A stretch of DNA of 40,893 nucleotides, taken from assembly GCA_003132425.1 (NCBI GenBank), contig PKXS01000105.1, positions 15,896-56,788 of the forward strand, in the 5' to 3' direction. Below the pieces are notes generated by a model that was not told the DNA's origin, did no database searches, and saw only the letters and a list, made by a program, of their open reading frames with translations. Positions 19,070 to 30,258 of the stretch are shown piece after piece (position 1 is the stretch's first letter; the number at the start of each line of letters is the position of its first letter). The position numbers and the translations under genes were made by a program. Origin of the DNA: Gammaproteobacteria bacterium (GTDB taxonomy: Bacteria > Pseudomonadota > Gammaproteobacteria > Steroidobacterales > Steroidobacteraceae).

Positions 19070-20134
19070 GTGTGGTCGTTTGCCAAAAGATATCGTCCGC
19101 TCTTGGGACTTGACATAACCACCTCGTCGGTGAAGCTAATAGAGCTGACCATGTCGGGGGGGCAGTATCGCGTTGAGTCGTATGCGGCGGAGCCGACGCC
19201 GCACAACGCGATCAATGAAAAGGCAATCGTGGACGCGGAAGCGGTCGGTGAGGCGATTCGGCGCGCAGTGAAGCGCTCCGGCGCGAAAAGCCGTCTCGCT
19301 GCAATCGCCATCAGCGGCGACGCTGCGATCACGAAGGTCATTCAAATGCCTAAAAATCTAGGCGAAAACGAATTGGAAGGCCAGGTCGAGATGCAGGCGG
19401 ACCAATACATTCCGTTTCCGATGGAAGAGGTCAGTTACGACTATCAAGTCGTGGGTCCCTCCGAGAAGGATCCGGAAATGCTGGACGTGCTGTTGGTTGC
19501 GACCCGCACCGAGAACGTCGAGCAGCGGCAAGCGGCCGTCCAAGCCTCGGGCCTTACCGCGCATATCGTCGACGTGGAGGCATTTGCACTCGAAAACGCC
19601 TGCGCTTTGATGCGCCACCAAATGCCGGACGGGGGCCTCGATCGGACGGTTGCGGTGGTGGATTTTGGCGCCAGCAGCACCACTTTCAGCGTGCTGCGCG
19701 ACATGAAAGTGATATATACGCGCGATTTCGCGTTCGGCGGGCAGCAGCTCACCGAAGAAATCATGCGCACCTACGGATTGAGCATGGAAGAGGCGGGCCG
19801 CGCCAAGAAGGAAGGCGGCCTGCCGAGCAACTACCAGCCCGAGGTGCTCGATCCGTTCATCGATGACATGACGCAGCAGGTCAGTCGTTCGCTGCAGTTT
19901 TACCTGGCTTCCGGCAGCGGCCGCTCGCAGCCCGATCAGATATTGATTTGCGGCGGTTGCGCCAACATATCCGGCGTCGCGGAAGTCATTTCGAGCCGCG
20001 TAGGCGTGCCCGCCGATCGGGGCGATCCCCTCGGCAACATGAAGGTATCGTCGAAAGCGAAAGCACAAGCAGTGGCGCGAGACGCCACTGCGCTATTAAC
20101 AGCCTGCGGCCTCGCGCTGCGCAGCTTCGATTAA
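19070..20134 (+). CDS. pilM: Type IV pilus assembly ATPase-like protein PilM
   Basis: LLGLDITTSSVKLIELTMSGGQYRVESYA ... VVDFGASSTTFSVLRD ... ILICGGCANISGVAEVI; GTG start, AAGGAA RBS; first gene of pilMNOPQ. Confidence 0.96.
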   Translation: MWSFAKRYRPLLGLDITTSSVKLIELTMSGGQYRVESYAAEPTPHNAINEKAIVDAEAVGEAIRRAVKRSGAKSRLAAIAISGDAAITKVIQMPKNLGENELEGQVEMQADQYIPFPMEEVSYDYQVVGPSEKDPEMLDVLLVATRTENVEQRQAAVQASGLTAHIVDVEAFALENACALMRHQMPDGGLDRTVAVVDFGASSTTFSVLRDMKVIYTRDFAFGGQQLTEEIMRTYGLSMEEAGRAKKEGGLPSNYQPEVLDPFIDDMTQQVSRSLQFYLASGSGRSQPDQILICGGCANISGVAEVISSRVGVPADRGDPLGNMKVSSKAKAQAVARDATALLTACGLALRSFD

Positions 20135-20143
20135 AGAGCAGCC

Positions 20144-20734
20144 ATGCCGCGTATCAACTTACTCCCCTGGCGCGAACAAGAACGCAAAATCCGGCGTCGC
20201 GAGTTTCTCGTGGCCTCAGGCGGGGCGGTATTTGCCGCAGTGATATTCGCCCTGGCCGGCAAACTGGTGTATTCGGGTTGGACCGATTCGCAGATCGCGA
20301 AGAACAACCTCTTGAAAAAAGAGATCGTCAAGCTCGATGCACAGATCGCCGACATTCAGGATCTGGAGAATCGCAAGCAACGACTGGTCGCGCGCATGGA
20401 AATCATCGAGAAGCTGCAGAGCAGCCGGCCCAAAGTCGTGCATTTATTCGATGAGCTCGTGAAGACCGTGCCCGACGGTATTTACCTCACGCAGATCAAG
20501 CAAACCGGCAACAAACTCGAGCTTCACGGCATCGCGCAGTCGAGTACCCGCGTGTCGACGTTCATGCGCAATATCGATGCATCGGTATGGATGGACAACC
20601 CGGTGCTGCAAGTCGTCGAAGCAGCCAAGGATTCGCCCACCGGGGGCTCAAGCTTTACGCTCTTTACCGATACGGTGGGCGTGGACATCGACAACAACGG
20701 CGAAACCACGGTCAAGAAGGTTGCGGCGAAATGA
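20144..20734 (+). CDS. pilN: Type IV pilus inner-membrane protein PilN
   Basis: MPRINLLPWREQERKIRRREFL, one TM; ATGA overlap with pilO. Confidence 0.96.
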   Translation: MPRINLLPWREQERKIRRREFLVASGGAVFAAVIFALAGKLVYSGWTDSQIAKNNLLKKEIVKLDAQIADIQDLENRKQRLVARMEIIEKLQSSRPKVVHLFDELVKTVPDGIYLTQIKQTGNKLELHGIAQSSTRVSTFMRNIDASVWMDNPVLQVVEAAKDSPTGGSSFTLFTDTVGVDIDNNGETTVKKVAAK

Positions 20735-21369
20735 AATTTTTCGATCAACTCAAGACTCTCGATCCGCGCGATCCCGGCCGCTGGCCGGTGGCGGTCCGCG
20801 GATTCTTCGTCGCGCTCATTTTCGCGGTATGCGCGGGCTTTGCGTGGTACATGCTGGTCTGGAACGAGGACCGGCCGGTATTGCAGAAGGCCGAAGCGGA
20901 CGAGCAGGATCTGCGCTCGCAATTCGAGAACAAGCAGCAACGCGCGGCCAACCTTGAGGCCTACAAAGGCCAGCTCTCTGAAATGGAACGAAGTTTCGGC
21001 ACCATGTTGCGGCAATTGCCCGGCAAGACCGAAGTGCCGAATTTGCTGGTCGATATCTCTCAGACCGGCCTGGCAGCCGGACTTCAGGAGAAGCTGTTCC
21101 AGCCCGGCAGCGAGAAAGGCAACGGCTTTTACGCCGAATTGCCCATCAAAATCAAACTCGTCGGCAGCTATCATGAGTTCGGCGCGTTCGTCAGCGGAAT
21201 CGCCGCGCTGCCGCGAATCGTCACGCTGCACGACATCCAGATTGCGCCCACCGCCGGCGACAAAGGCTATGACAATTTGACCATGGATGTGACCGCCAAG
21301 ACCTATCGCTACATCGAAGACGAAGGCGCAGCGCATCCGGCCAAGAAAAAGACCGGAGGCGCCACATGA
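20731..21369 (+). CDS. pilO: Type IV pilus inner-membrane protein PilO
   Basis: MKFFDQLKTLDPRDPGRWPVAVR... PGKTEVPNLLVDISQTGLAAGL...YHEFGAFVSGIAALPRIVTLHDI; start set to ATG 20731 (track ORF extends into pilN). Confidence 0.95.
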   Translation: MKFFDQLKTLDPRDPGRWPVAVRGFFVALIFAVCAGFAWYMLVWNEDRPVLQKAEADEQDLRSQFENKQQRAANLEAYKGQLSEMERSFGTMLRQLPGKTEVPNLLVDISQTGLAAGLQEKLFQPGSEKGNGFYAELPIKIKLVGSYHEFGAFVSGIAALPRIVTLHDIQIAPTAGDKGYDNLTMDVTAKTYRYIEDEGAAHPAKKKTGGAT

Positions 21370-21875
21370 GCCGCACACCGCGAGTTGCTCTGATTTGCGC
21401 GGTGCTCGCCGGCCTGGTCGCGGCGGGGTGCTCCGGCGGCCAATCCGATCTGCAGAAATGGATATCCGACACCAAGAAAAAGCCGGGTGGAAGGATCCAG
21501 CCGCTGCCCGAAGTGAAGCCTTATGAAACCTATGTATACGGCGACGCCACTATGCGCTCGCCCTTTCAGCCGGCGAGCCCGAACTCAAGCCAAGCTTCCT
21601 TGAGGCCGAGCACCAGGCGTAACCGCGAGTTTCTCGAGGGCTTTTCGCTCGACACCCTCAAGATGGTCGGCACATTTAAAGTCGGCAGCAGCTTTTACGG
21701 ACTCGTGCAATCCAAAGACGGCTTGGTGCACAAGGTGCAGCCGGGCAATTATCTCGGGCAGAACGACGGCAAGGTTACCGAAATTACCGGCAGCAAAATT
21801 AGTCTCGTCGAAATCATTCCGGATGGTCTCGGCAGCTATATCGAGCGACCGGCCTCGTTGGCATTAACCGACTGA
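21366..21875 (+). CDS. pilP: Type IV pilus lipoprotein PilP
   Basis: Lipobox-like LVAAGCSGG; LQKWISDTKKKPGGRIQPLPEVKPYETYVY...LDTLKMVGTF...GLVQSKDGLVHKVQPGNYLGQNDGKV. Confidence 0.96.
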   Translation: MSRTPRVALICAVLAGLVAAGCSGGQSDLQKWISDTKKKPGGRIQPLPEVKPYETYVYGDATMRSPFQPASPNSSQASLRPSTRRNREFLEGFSLDTLKMVGTFKVGSSFYGLVQSKDGLVHKVQPGNYLGQNDGKVTEITGSKISLVEIIPDGLGSYIERPASLALTD

Positions 21876-21896
21876 GGCCACAGGGAGTATAAGAGT

Positions 21897-24020
21897 ATGA
21901 GTAGAATTCAGATACGAACGGCAATGATCGCAGCGATGGCGCTCTTCGCATTTGCGGGGGCCGCCTTCCAGGCTAGCGCCGCGGACTCGGTTCAGCTCCA
22001 GTCGATCGACGTTCAAACCCTGTCGGGCCAACAAGTGCAGCTGAAGCTGCACCTGAGCGGGCCTGCGCCCGAACCGCAGGCGTTCACGATCGACAAGCCG
22101 GCGCGCATCGCCTTTGACTTGCCGAATACCACGCTCGCACTGGCCTCGCGGCGCATTGACGTGCGCTCGGGAGGCGTCGATTCCGTGCTTGCGGCCGAAG
22201 CCAATGGACGTACGCGCTTGGTCGTCAATGTGGACGCGTTGCTGCCGTACACCACCAAAGTCGACGGAAATACTATTCTGGTTACGCTCGGCGCCCAGGC
22301 TGGGGATGCCGCGAAACAGACGGCTATGGCGCGCGCGGGTTCCGGACAAGCCCCGGCCGCGGCCGAGCGCGCGATTCGCACCATCGATTTCCGGCGCGGC
22401 GCCGACGGTACCGGGCGCGTGATCGTGCAGCTCACGGATCCGCGCACTCCCGTCAATATACGCCAGGAAGGCAACCAAATCGTGGTCGACTTTGTCGGCA
22501 CGCTGATGCCGAAAAATCTCATGCGCCGCTACGACGTGATGGACTTTGCGACCCCTGTGCAAACCGTCGATGCGGTCCGGGTGGAAGGCAGTTCGCGCCT
22601 GGTGATCACCGCTCAGGGTGATTTTGAGCAACTGGCCTACCAATCGGACAACGAGTACACGGTCGAGATCAAGCCGTCGACTAAGCACGCCGCGGCCGAT
22701 GACAAGAAGGAATACACCGGCGAGCGCCTGACCTTGAATTTCCAGGACATCGACGTGCGCTCCGTATTGCAGCTGCTCGCCGACACCAGCGGCCAAAACA
22801 TCGTCGTCAGCGATTCGGTCACCGGAAACTTGACGCTGCGCTTGCAAAACGTGCCCTGGGACCAGGCGCTGGACATCGTGCTGCGCACTAAGGGTCTCGA
22901 CAAGCGCCGTCAGGACAACGTGATCATCATCGGCCCGACTCAAGAACTTGCGTCGCGCGAGAAAGCCGAGCTCGCTGCCCACAAGGAGGTGCAAGAGCTC
23001 TCGCCCGTGCGCACCGAATTCATGCAAGTGAATTATGCGAAGGTGTCGGATCTTGCGAAGCTGATCAAATCGACCAATGCCAAGGATTCCATGCTGTCGC
23101 CGCGCGGCAGCCTTTCCGTCGATGACCGCACCAACACCTTGTTGGTGCAAGACACGGCGGAGAAATTGGCCGATATCCGGCGCTTGGTTCAAACCTTGGA
23201 CGTACCCGTCAAGCAAGTATTGATCGAAGCGCGCATCGTCATCGTGAGCGATACATTTGAGCGCGATTTGGGCGCCCAACTCGGGCTTGGCACCGCCAAT
23301 AGCAATGGCAACAACGGTCTCGTGTCCATAGCGGGCAGTGCGGCCGGCTCGGATGCCATAGCCAGCGCCGCCGCCACCCCTACTGCCGGCACGTCGCTGC
23401 TCACGGCCGCGCCTCTTGCCAATCGATACCTGGTCAATCTACCCGCTGCGAATGTGAACGGCAGCATCGGCATTTCTCTGTTATCGGGGAGCCACCTCAT
23501 CGATCTGGCGCTGTCGGCGGCGCAAAACGAGGGCAAGAGCGAAACAATCTCGGCGCCGCGCGTCATCACGGCGAACCAGAAGCAGGCGACCATCATGCAG
23601 GGTGTCGAGATTCCGTACCAGGAATCGGCGTCCAGCGGCGCCACGACCACTCAATTCAAGAACGCCGTGCTGTCGCTCAAAGTGACGCCCTTGATCACCC
23701 CCGATAACCGCGTGATCCTGGATCTCGATGTCAGCGACGATTCGGTCGGCCAGCAGGTCACCAGCGCCACCGGCGGTTCCGTGCCGTCGATCGACACGCG
23801 CGAAATCATCACCCAGGTACTGGTCAGCGACGGCCAAACCGTGGTTCTCGGCGGCATTCTGGATACCACCAAATCATATTCCGCCAATAAGGTGCCTTTC
23901 CTGGCCGACATTCCGATTTTGGGCTACTTGTTCAAGACCACGACGAATATCAATAACAAGACCGAACTGTTGATTTTCATCACGCCGAAGATCCTGCGTG
24001 AGGGTTCGAATTTGTATTGA
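21897..24020 (+). CDS. pilQ: Type IV pilus secretin PilQ
   Basis: 707 aa; N-terminal AMIN-like domains, LTLNFQDIDVRSVLQLLADTSGQNIVVSDSVTGNLTLRLQNVPWDQALDIVLRTKGL, secretin core ending PILGYLFKTTTNINNKTELLIFITPKIL. Confidence 0.97.
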   Translation: MSRIQIRTAMIAAMALFAFAGAAFQASAADSVQLQSIDVQTLSGQQVQLKLHLSGPAPEPQAFTIDKPARIAFDLPNTTLALASRRIDVRSGGVDSVLAAEANGRTRLVVNVDALLPYTTKVDGNTILVTLGAQAGDAAKQTAMARAGSGQAPAAAERAIRTIDFRRGADGTGRVIVQLTDPRTPVNIRQEGNQIVVDFVGTLMPKNLMRRYDVMDFATPVQTVDAVRVEGSSRLVITAQGDFEQLAYQSDNEYTVEIKPSTKHAAADDKKEYTGERLTLNFQDIDVRSVLQLLADTSGQNIVVSDSVTGNLTLRLQNVPWDQALDIVLRTKGLDKRRQDNVIIIGPTQELASREKAELAAHKEVQELSPVRTEFMQVNYAKVSDLAKLIKSTNAKDSMLSPRGSLSVDDRTNTLLVQDTAEKLADIRRLVQTLDVPVKQVLIEARIVIVSDTFERDLGAQLGLGTANSNGNNGLVSIAGSAAGSDAIASAAATPTAGTSLLTAAPLANRYLVNLPAANVNGSIGISLLSGSHLIDLALSAAQNEGKSETISAPRVITANQKQATIMQGVEIPYQESASSGATTTQFKNAVLSLKVTPLITPDNRVILDLDVSDDSVGQQVTSATGGSVPSIDTREIITQVLVSDGQTVVLGGILDTTKSYSANKVPFLADIPILGYLFKTTTNINNKTELLIFITPKILREGSNLY

Positions 24021-24030
24021 TTTGCCCCCG

Positions 24031-24062
24031 GCAGGGGAGGCCGCCATCTCGACCTCCCCTGC
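24031..24062 (+). terminator. Strong hairpin at the pilQ-aroK junction (atypical, no U-tract)
   Basis: Perfect 10-bp inverted repeat GCAGGGGAGG-N12-CCTCCCCTGC immediately after the pilQ stop. Confidence 0.4.
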
Positions 24063-24119
24063 ACCCTTCATGGACATCGTCCGCCGCCAGGCTCAATGGT
24101 CGACTATGATCGTCGGCCA

Positions 24120-24647
24120 ATGCTCTCCAAGCGCAACATCTTTCTAATCGGACCCATGGGGTCCGGCAAGACGGCCGTCGGACGGCATCTCGCGCGATTG
24201 TTTCGCTTCACTTTCCACGACAGCGATGCGGATATCGAATCCAAAACCGGCGTCGATATCCAGTTCATATTCGAGAAGGAAGGCGAGACGGGGTTTAGGC
24301 TGCGCGAAAAGGAGTCTATCGAGCGCCTGACGCGCCTCGAGTCGATAGTACTGGCGACCGGCGGCGGAGCCGTGATCGACGCGGACAATAGGCGAGTGCT
24401 TGGCGAACGCGGAGCCGTGATCTACCTGAAAACGTCCATCGACCAGCAACTCGAACGCACCCGGCACGCGCGCCATAGGCCGTTGCTGAACCACACGGAT
24501 CCGGAACAGAAGCTCAACGAGCTCATGCTGTGGCGAGCGGCGCTCTACGCCGAAATCGCTGATTACACGGTATCCACGGACGGCCGCCGGGTTCAGTTGG
24601 TGGCGGAGGAGATTTACCGCGAGCTTCGCCGGGCGCAGGGGCCCTAA
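24120..24647 (+). CDS. aroK: Shikimate kinase
   Basis: NIFLIGPMGSGKTAVGRHLARLF...DSDADIESKTGVDIQFIFEKEGETGFRLREKESI; start either 24096 or 24120. Confidence 0.96.
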   Translation: MLSKRNIFLIGPMGSGKTAVGRHLARLFRFTFHDSDADIESKTGVDIQFIFEKEGETGFRLREKESIERLTRLESIVLATGGGAVIDADNRRVLGERGAVIYLKTSIDQQLERTRHARHRPLLNHTDPEQKLNELMLWRAALYAEIADYTVSTDGRRVQLVAEEIYRELRRAQGP

Positions 24648-24666
24648 GCTTCGTATAATCGTTGCC

Positions 24667-25743
24667 GTGCAAACGCTTCAGGTAGATGTCGGGCATACGC
24701 GTTATCCCATAACGATCGGCTCAGGTCTGTTGAGCAACCGCGAACTGCTGGAGAGCCAAGTAGCCGCCGATGACTGCCTGATCGTGACCAACACTACGGT
24801 GGCGCATCTATACCTGCCGAATTTGCGCGCAAGCCTCGCCAAGCGCCGGGTCGCCGAGTGCATCCTGCCGGACGGCGAGCAGCACAAGACGTTGCAAACG
24901 GCCGGATGGGTGTTCGATGCTCTGGTAGCCAACAAGTTGAATCGGGACGCAACGGTGCTGGCGCTCGGCGGCGGCGTGATCGGGGACATCGCCGGTTTTG
25001 CTTCGGCCTGCTACCAGCGCGGAATCGGCTATGTTCAGGTTCCCACGACGCTGCTCGCCCAGGTGGACTCCTCCGTCGGCGGCAAAACCGGAGTGAACCA
25101 CCCGGCCGGCAAGAATCTGATCGGCGCCTTCTACCAGCCGCTCGCGGTGATCTGCGATACGGATACGTTGGCGACCTTGCCGGATCGGGTGCTGCGGGCC
25201 GGCCTCGCCGAAGTGATCAAGTACGGCTGCGTATGGGACCCGCTGCTTTTCGATTGGTTGGACCGCAACATGGCGAAGTTATTGGCGCGAGATGCGGATG
25301 CGCTCACCTATGCAATCGCGCGATCCTGCGAAATAAAGGCGACCGTGGTCGCCCAAGACGAACGCGAGCATAACTTGCGCGCCATATTGAATTTCGGCCA
25401 CACGTTCGGCCATGCTATCGAAGCGGCTACCGCTTATGACACATATTTACACGGCGAAGCGGTCGCCTTAGGGATGTTGATCGCCGCGGATCTGTCCCAT
25501 CGGTTGGGATTGACGAAAGCGCCCGTCAAAGAGCGGCTGCGGGATATTCTGAGGCAGGCCGGACTGCCGACGACACCGCCGCGAATCGGCGCGGAGCGCG
25601 CCTTGGAACTGATGCGAATGGACAAGAAAGTTCTTGCCGGCGCGCTGCGATTGGTTTTGCTCGAAAAGATCGGCAGGGTCATCGTGACGTCCGAGTATCC
25701 GCAGACCACGCTCGATGCCACATTGACAGAGTATTTTTCATGA
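24667..25743 (+). CDS. aroB: 3-dehydroquinate synthase
   Basis: [64 protein letters not shown] start. Confidence 0.97.
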   Translation: MQTLQVDVGHTRYPITIGSGLLSNRELLESQVAADDCLIVTNTTVAHLYLPNLRASLAKRRVAECILPDGEQHKTLQTAGWVFDALVANKLNRDATVLALGGGVIGDIAGFASACYQRGIGYVQVPTTLLAQVDSSVGGKTGVNHPAGKNLIGAFYQPLAVICDTDTLATLPDRVLRAGLAEVIKYGCVWDPLLFDWLDRNMAKLLARDADALTYAIARSCEIKATVVAQDEREHNLRAILNFGHTFGHAIEAATAYDTYLHGEAVALGMLIAADLSHRLGLTKAPVKERLRDILRQAGLPTTPPRIGAERALELMRMDKKVLAGALRLVLLEKIGRVIVTSEYPQTTLDATLTEYFS

Positions 25744-26891
25744 CCAGTCTCGCGCCCTACGCTGCCCACGACGACCAATCGCGCGGCAGGCGGTTTCCAG
25801 AACCGAAGCCGGCCTATCGTTCCGAATACCAGCGCGATCGCGACCGCATCGTTCATTCCACGGCCTTTCGCAGACTGGTATACAAAACGCAGGTGTTCGT
25901 CAATCATGAGGGCGACCTTTACAGGACTCGGCTGACCCATTCGCTCGAAGTGGCGCAGATCGCGCGCACCATCGCGCGCGCCCTTAACCTCAACGAGGTG
26001 TTGTCCGAAGCCATATGTCTCGCCCACGATCTTGGGCATACGCCGTTTGGGCACGCCGGGCAAGACGCCCTTAATGAATGCATGAGGGATTTCGGCGGCT
26101 TCGAGCACAATCTGCAATCGCTGCGGGTGGTCGACACGCTCGAGGAACGCTACGCGGACTTTGACGGCCTGAATTTGAGTTTCGAGTGCCGCGAGGGAAT
26201 TCTCAAGCACTGCTCGCATAACAACGCGCTTCAACTCGGCGAATTGGGCGAGCGATTCATCAACCGGCGGCAGCCCGGATTGGAGGCGCAGCTGGCCAAC
26301 TTCGCCGATGAGATTGCCTATAACAACCATGATGTGGAGGACGGAATTCGGGCAGGTCTCATCAGCGCGGAGCAATTGCTGGAGGTGCCGCTATTCCTTG
26401 AATATCACGCGCAGGTGCTCGCCAAGTATCCGGCGCTCGCGGGCCGCCGCCTGGTCTATGAGATCGTGCGGCGCATGATCAACCGCCTCGTCACGGACTT
26501 GATCGACTCCTCGGCGGCGCGCCTCGGCGCATCGGGTGTGATGTCGATAGCCGAGGTAAGAGCCCATCCGGGGCCTTTGATCGGCTTCGGCGACTCCACG
26601 CGCGAACTTAACCTTGCGCTGAAGACATTTCTGCGCGAATACCTATACAAGCATTACAAGGTGCGCCGCATGACTTCCAAGGCGCGGCGCGTCGTGCGCG
26701 AGTTGTTCGATGCGTTTATCGACGATCCCGGCTTGATGCCCGACGAGCATCGAGCGGCCTGCACTCGAATGGAATTGCTGCAGGGCCCGGCCGGCCGAGC
26801 TCGCTCGGCCGCCGATTACATCGCCGGCATGACGGATCGCTACGCGATCTTGGAACATCGCCGGCTGTTCGATCCAAGCGAAAGAACTTGA
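25740..26891 (+). CDS. dgt: Deoxyguanosinetriphosphate triphosphohydrolase-like HD protein
   Basis: [57 protein letters not shown]...[17 protein letters not shown]. Confidence 0.94.
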   Translation: MTSLAPYAAHDDQSRGRRFPEPKPAYRSEYQRDRDRIVHSTAFRRLVYKTQVFVNHEGDLYRTRLTHSLEVAQIARTIARALNLNEVLSEAICLAHDLGHTPFGHAGQDALNECMRDFGGFEHNLQSLRVVDTLEERYADFDGLNLSFECREGILKHCSHNNALQLGELGERFINRRQPGLEAQLANFADEIAYNNHDVEDGIRAGLISAEQLLEVPLFLEYHAQVLAKYPALAGRRLVYEIVRRMINRLVTDLIDSSAARLGASGVMSIAEVRAHPGPLIGFGDSTRELNLALKTFLREYLYKHYKVRRMTSKARRVVRELFDAFIDDPGLMPDEHRAACTRMELLQGPAGRARSAADYIAGMTDRYAILEHRRLFDPSERT

Positions 26892-27946
26892 GCACTGCGC
26901 TGAAGAACGATTTGCTGCTGCGCGCCTTGCTAAGGGAGCCGACGCCGCGGCGACCCATATGGTTGATGCGTCAGGCGGGACGCTATCTGCCGGAGTATCG
27001 AGCGTCGCGCGCGCGTGCCGGTGATTTCCTGGCCATGTGCACCAATCCGGAAATAGCCTGTGAGATCACTTTGCAACCCGTCGATCGATTTCCGCTCGAC
27101 GCCGCGATCCTGTTTTCGGATATCCTGACGATTCCGCACGCGATGAATTTGGGCCTGGAATTTGAAGCCGGCGAGGGCCCAAGATTCGAGCGTCCGGTAC
27201 GCACTGCGGGCGACATAGGCAAGCTCGGCGTCCCCGATCCAGGGCATGAGCTAAGGTACGTCATCGACGCCGTGGCCCTGGCTCGCCGTGAACTGGCGGG
27301 CCGGGTCCCGTTGATCGGCTTCGCGGGCAGCCCGTGGACGGTTGCCACCTATATGGTGGAAGGCGGGGGCAGCAAGGCGTTCGGCCATATCAAGCGCATG
27401 ATGTACGAATCGCCGCAAAATCTGCATCGCCTGCTCGAACTGCTCGCCAAGGCGACCATCCTGTATCTCAACGCGCAAATTGCCGCGGGCGCGCAAGCCG
27501 TCATGCTGTTCGACACCTGGGGCGGCATCCTGACTCCCTCGCAATATGAGGAATTCTCGCTGCGCTACATGGCGCAGATCGTGGACGCGTTGACCCGCAA
27601 CGCGGAAGGCCGGCGCGTGCCGAATATAGTGTTTACCAAGGGTGGAGGCGCCTGGCTGGCGAAAATCGCGGCGATCGGTTGCGACGCCGTCGGCGTCGAT
27701 TGGACCACGGATCTTGCCGCCGCAAGGCTAAGCGTCGGCGGACGCGTGGCCCTGCAAGGCAATCTTGATCCATCGGCGTTGTTCGCATCGCCTAGTACGC
27801 TGCGGGCCGAGGCATTGCGCGTTCTCGATGGTTACGGCCCGGGGCCCGGGCATGTATTTAACTTGGGCCACGGGATCACGCCCGACGTCGATCCGGAGCG
27901 CGTGGCCGCGCTGGTGGAGGCCGTGCGGGCCTACGTTCCGGGCTGA
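26888..27946 (+). CDS. hemE: Uroporphyrinogen decarboxylase
   Basis: [21 protein letters not shown]...[23 protein letters not shown]...[19 protein letters not shown]...[13 protein letters not shown]. Confidence 0.98.
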   Translation: MSTALKNDLLLRALLREPTPRRPIWLMRQAGRYLPEYRASRARAGDFLAMCTNPEIACEITLQPVDRFPLDAAILFSDILTIPHAMNLGLEFEAGEGPRFERPVRTAGDIGKLGVPDPGHELRYVIDAVALARRELAGRVPLIGFAGSPWTVATYMVEGGGSKAFGHIKRMMYESPQNLHRLLELLAKATILYLNAQIAAGAQAVMLFDTWGGILTPSQYEEFSLRYMAQIVDALTRNAEGRRVPNIVFTKGGGAWLAKIAAIGCDAVGVDWTTDLAAARLSVGGRVALQGNLDPSALFASPSTLRAEALRVLDGYGPGPGHVFNLGHGITPDVDPERVAALVEAVRAYVPG

Positions 27947-29610
27947 GCGCGAAACTCGTCGCGAAGCGCGCGCCGCAAGATCTTACCGACATTGGTCTTC
28001 GGCAATTCGGATCGGAAATAAACATGCTTCGGCACTTTGTAACCCGTCAGTGCTGCGCGGCAGTGCGCGATCAAGGCCTCCGCAGTGAGATTCGGGTCTT
28101 TTTTGACGACGAATAGCGCCACGACTTCTCCCGAGTTCTCGTCGGCCTGCGCAACCGCGGCAACCTCCAGCACGCCTGGGTGTTCGGCGGCGACGCTTTC
28201 GACTTCATTGGGATAGACATTAAAGCCCGATACCAGAATCATGTCCTTCTTTCGATCCTCGATGTAAACAAACCCACGGGAGTCCATGCGGCCAACGTCG
28301 CCCGTGCGCAGCCAATCCCCGAACATGACCTTTTCCGTTTCATCCGGCCGATTCCAATAGCCGCGCATGACTTGCGGGCCAAACACGCAAATCTCTCCTA
28401 CCTCGTTCACGGCCAACTCATTGCCCGCGTCGTTGCGAATCGAGACATCAGTGGACGAGATGGGTAATCCGATCGAGCCGTTGAAATCCAAGCCGATGGG
28501 ATTGATGCAGGCGGCCGGCGAAGTTTCGGTCAATCCCCAGGCCTGGGTGAGAATATTACCTGTCACCTTTTTCCACCGCGCCGCCACCACCCCCTGCACG
28601 GCCATGCCGCCCCCCAAGCTGACGCGCAGCGCACTGAAATCAACCGACTCGAATCCCGGAGTGTGCAGCAGCGCGTTGAACAGAGTGTTCACTCCGCTGA
28701 TAAACTGGAACTTGAACTTCTTTAGTTCTGCGACAAATGCGGGAAAGTCCCGCGGATTGGTGATCAGGATATTGCGCGCACCCAGGCGCATGAACAGCAG
28801 ACCGTTGGCGGTCAGCGAAAAGATGTGATACAGCGGCAGCGCGGTGATGACGACGCCGATCCTCTGTGTTTGCAACGACGGCTTGATCCAAGCGCTGGAT
28901 TGCAGGACATTGGCCACCATGTTGCGGTGCGTGAGAACCGCGGCTTTTGCGACGCCCGTGGTGCCGCCGGTATATTGCAGGAAGGCAATGTCCTGCGGGC
29001 CCACCGCGACCGGTTCGAGCTTGAGCCCAAGTCCCATGGACAGCGCGCCTTTGAAGCGCAGCGCGCCCGGAATATTCCAGGCGGGGACTTGCTTGCGCAC
29101 GTGCCTTAATACGAAATTCACGATAAATCCCCGCATCAGCCCCAGCAAATCGCCGACGCTGGTCACCAATACCTGTTTAAGTTCACTGCGAGGCAGCACT
29201 TCTTGCAGCACATGCGTGAAATTCTCGAGGATGACGATGGCTTTGGCGCCTGAATCCTTGAGTTGATGCTCAAGCTCGCGCGCCGTGTACAGCGGGTTGG
29301 TGTTGACGATCACCATTCCGGCGCGCAACGCGCCGAACAGCGCGACCGGGTACTGCAGGATATTGGGCATCATGAGCGCCACTCGATCGCCCGGAACAAG
29401 GCCGCCCATGTGCTGCAGCCACGCGCCGAAGGCGCGGCTCAGCTCGTCGAGCTGGGCAAAGCTCAAGGTGGCGCCCATGTTGGTGAAGGCCGGCAACGCG
29501 CGATGTTTCGCGCAGGCCTCTTCGAACATCTCTTTCAGCGAGGCATATTCGTCGGGGTCGATGTCCGCCGGTACGCCGGCGGGATACTGTTGCAGCCAAA
29601 TACGATCCAC
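27931..29610 (-). CDS. fadD: Long-chain fatty acid-CoA ligase
   Basis: [73 protein letters not shown]. Start probably GTG at 29610 ([14 protein letters not shown]); track start 29649. 16-bp convergent overlap with hemE. Confidence 0.94.
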   Translation of the reverse strand: MDRIWLQQYPAGVPADIDPDEYASLKEMFEEACAKHRALPAFTNMGATLSFAQLDELSRAFGAWLQHMGGLVPGDRVALMMPNILQYPVALFGALRAGMVIVNTNPLYTARELEHQLKDSGAKAIVILENFTHVLQEVLPRSELKQVLVTSVGDLLGLMRGFIVNFVLRHVRKQVPAWNIPGALRFKGALSMGLGLKLEPVAVGPQDIAFLQYTGGTTGVAKAAVLTHRNMVANVLQSSAWIKPSLQTQRIGVVITALPLYHIFSLTANGLLFMRLGARNILITNPRDFPAFVAELKKFKFQFISGVNTLFNALLHTPGFESVDFSALRVSLGGGMAVQGVVAARWKKVTGNILTQAWGLTETSPAACINPIGLDFNGSIGLPISSTDVSIRNDAGNELAVNEVGEICVFGPQVMRGYWNRPDETEKVMFGDWLRTGDVGRMDSRGFVYIEDRKKDMILVSGFNVYPNEVESVAAEHPGVLEVAAVAQADENSGEVVALFVVKKDPNLTAEALIAHCRAALTGYKVPKHVYFRSELPKTNVGKILRRALRDEFRAQPGT

Positions 29611-29762
29611 GCGGGATGACTCCTCGTTCTTGTTCCGCGTGTATAGCATCGGTTCACGATGCCAGCAACGTTATCGAATGCGGTGACCGTCGTCTTTATC
29701 TGTAAAGTAGTGCTCCGCTGCGCCGCTGTGGACCGGATCAACTCAATTGATGGAGCCGAATT

Positions 29763-30158
29763 ATGAAAACTTGGCGACTATTCTGCCTCGGCGCCTGTGC
29801 CGCGCTGTCCGGTTGCGTCGTTGGCTATGGGCACTGCCTGTGGCTACAACCCGTTAAGAGCGAATTGACGGGGCGGGTGCACTTTCGCGACTATCCGGCC
29901 GCCGATGGCGTGGATAACGTGCCGGTACTGGTATTGGATCGCACCGCGTATGTATACGTGCCGACCTTGAGTCACTTATGTCTGTCTGCGGACGAAGTGC
30001 AACTTGTCGGCGTGTCCGAGTTTCCGCGAAACATCGGCGAGAACTCTCGCGTCAGCGTCGTCGGTTCGCTATTTCAAGCAGCTTCGGCTCGTCAGCACAC
30101 GCCCTTCCTGATGAATGTCGTTACAATTTCTTCATTATCGCCGGCCGCCGCACGCTGA
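29763..30158 (+). CDS. Hypothetical lipoprotein, 131 aa
   Basis: MKTWRLFCLGACAALSGC lipobox, then a short domain of unknown function. Confidence 0.65.
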   Translation: MKTWRLFCLGACAALSGCVVGYGHCLWLQPVKSELTGRVHFRDYPAADGVDNVPVLVLDRTAYVYVPTLSHLCLSADEVQLVGVSEFPRNIGENSRVSVVGSLFQAASARQHTPFLMNVVTISSLSPAAAR

Positions 30159-30258
30159 ACCCCGGAGCGGCCTATCCTAAGAGCCGAGGCGTTGGATTGA
30201 ACGCTAATCCGTTTACAATCCGCGCGGGGATTGAGCATAAACCAAGGAGAACACATTT

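Noticed and set aside
21864-23279. 471-aa minus-strand ORF
   Set aside because: Antisense to the well-supported pilQ; GC-bias shadow ORF without motifs.
25434-26375. 313-aa minus-strand ORF
   Set aside because: Antisense to aroB/dgt; no recognisable domain.
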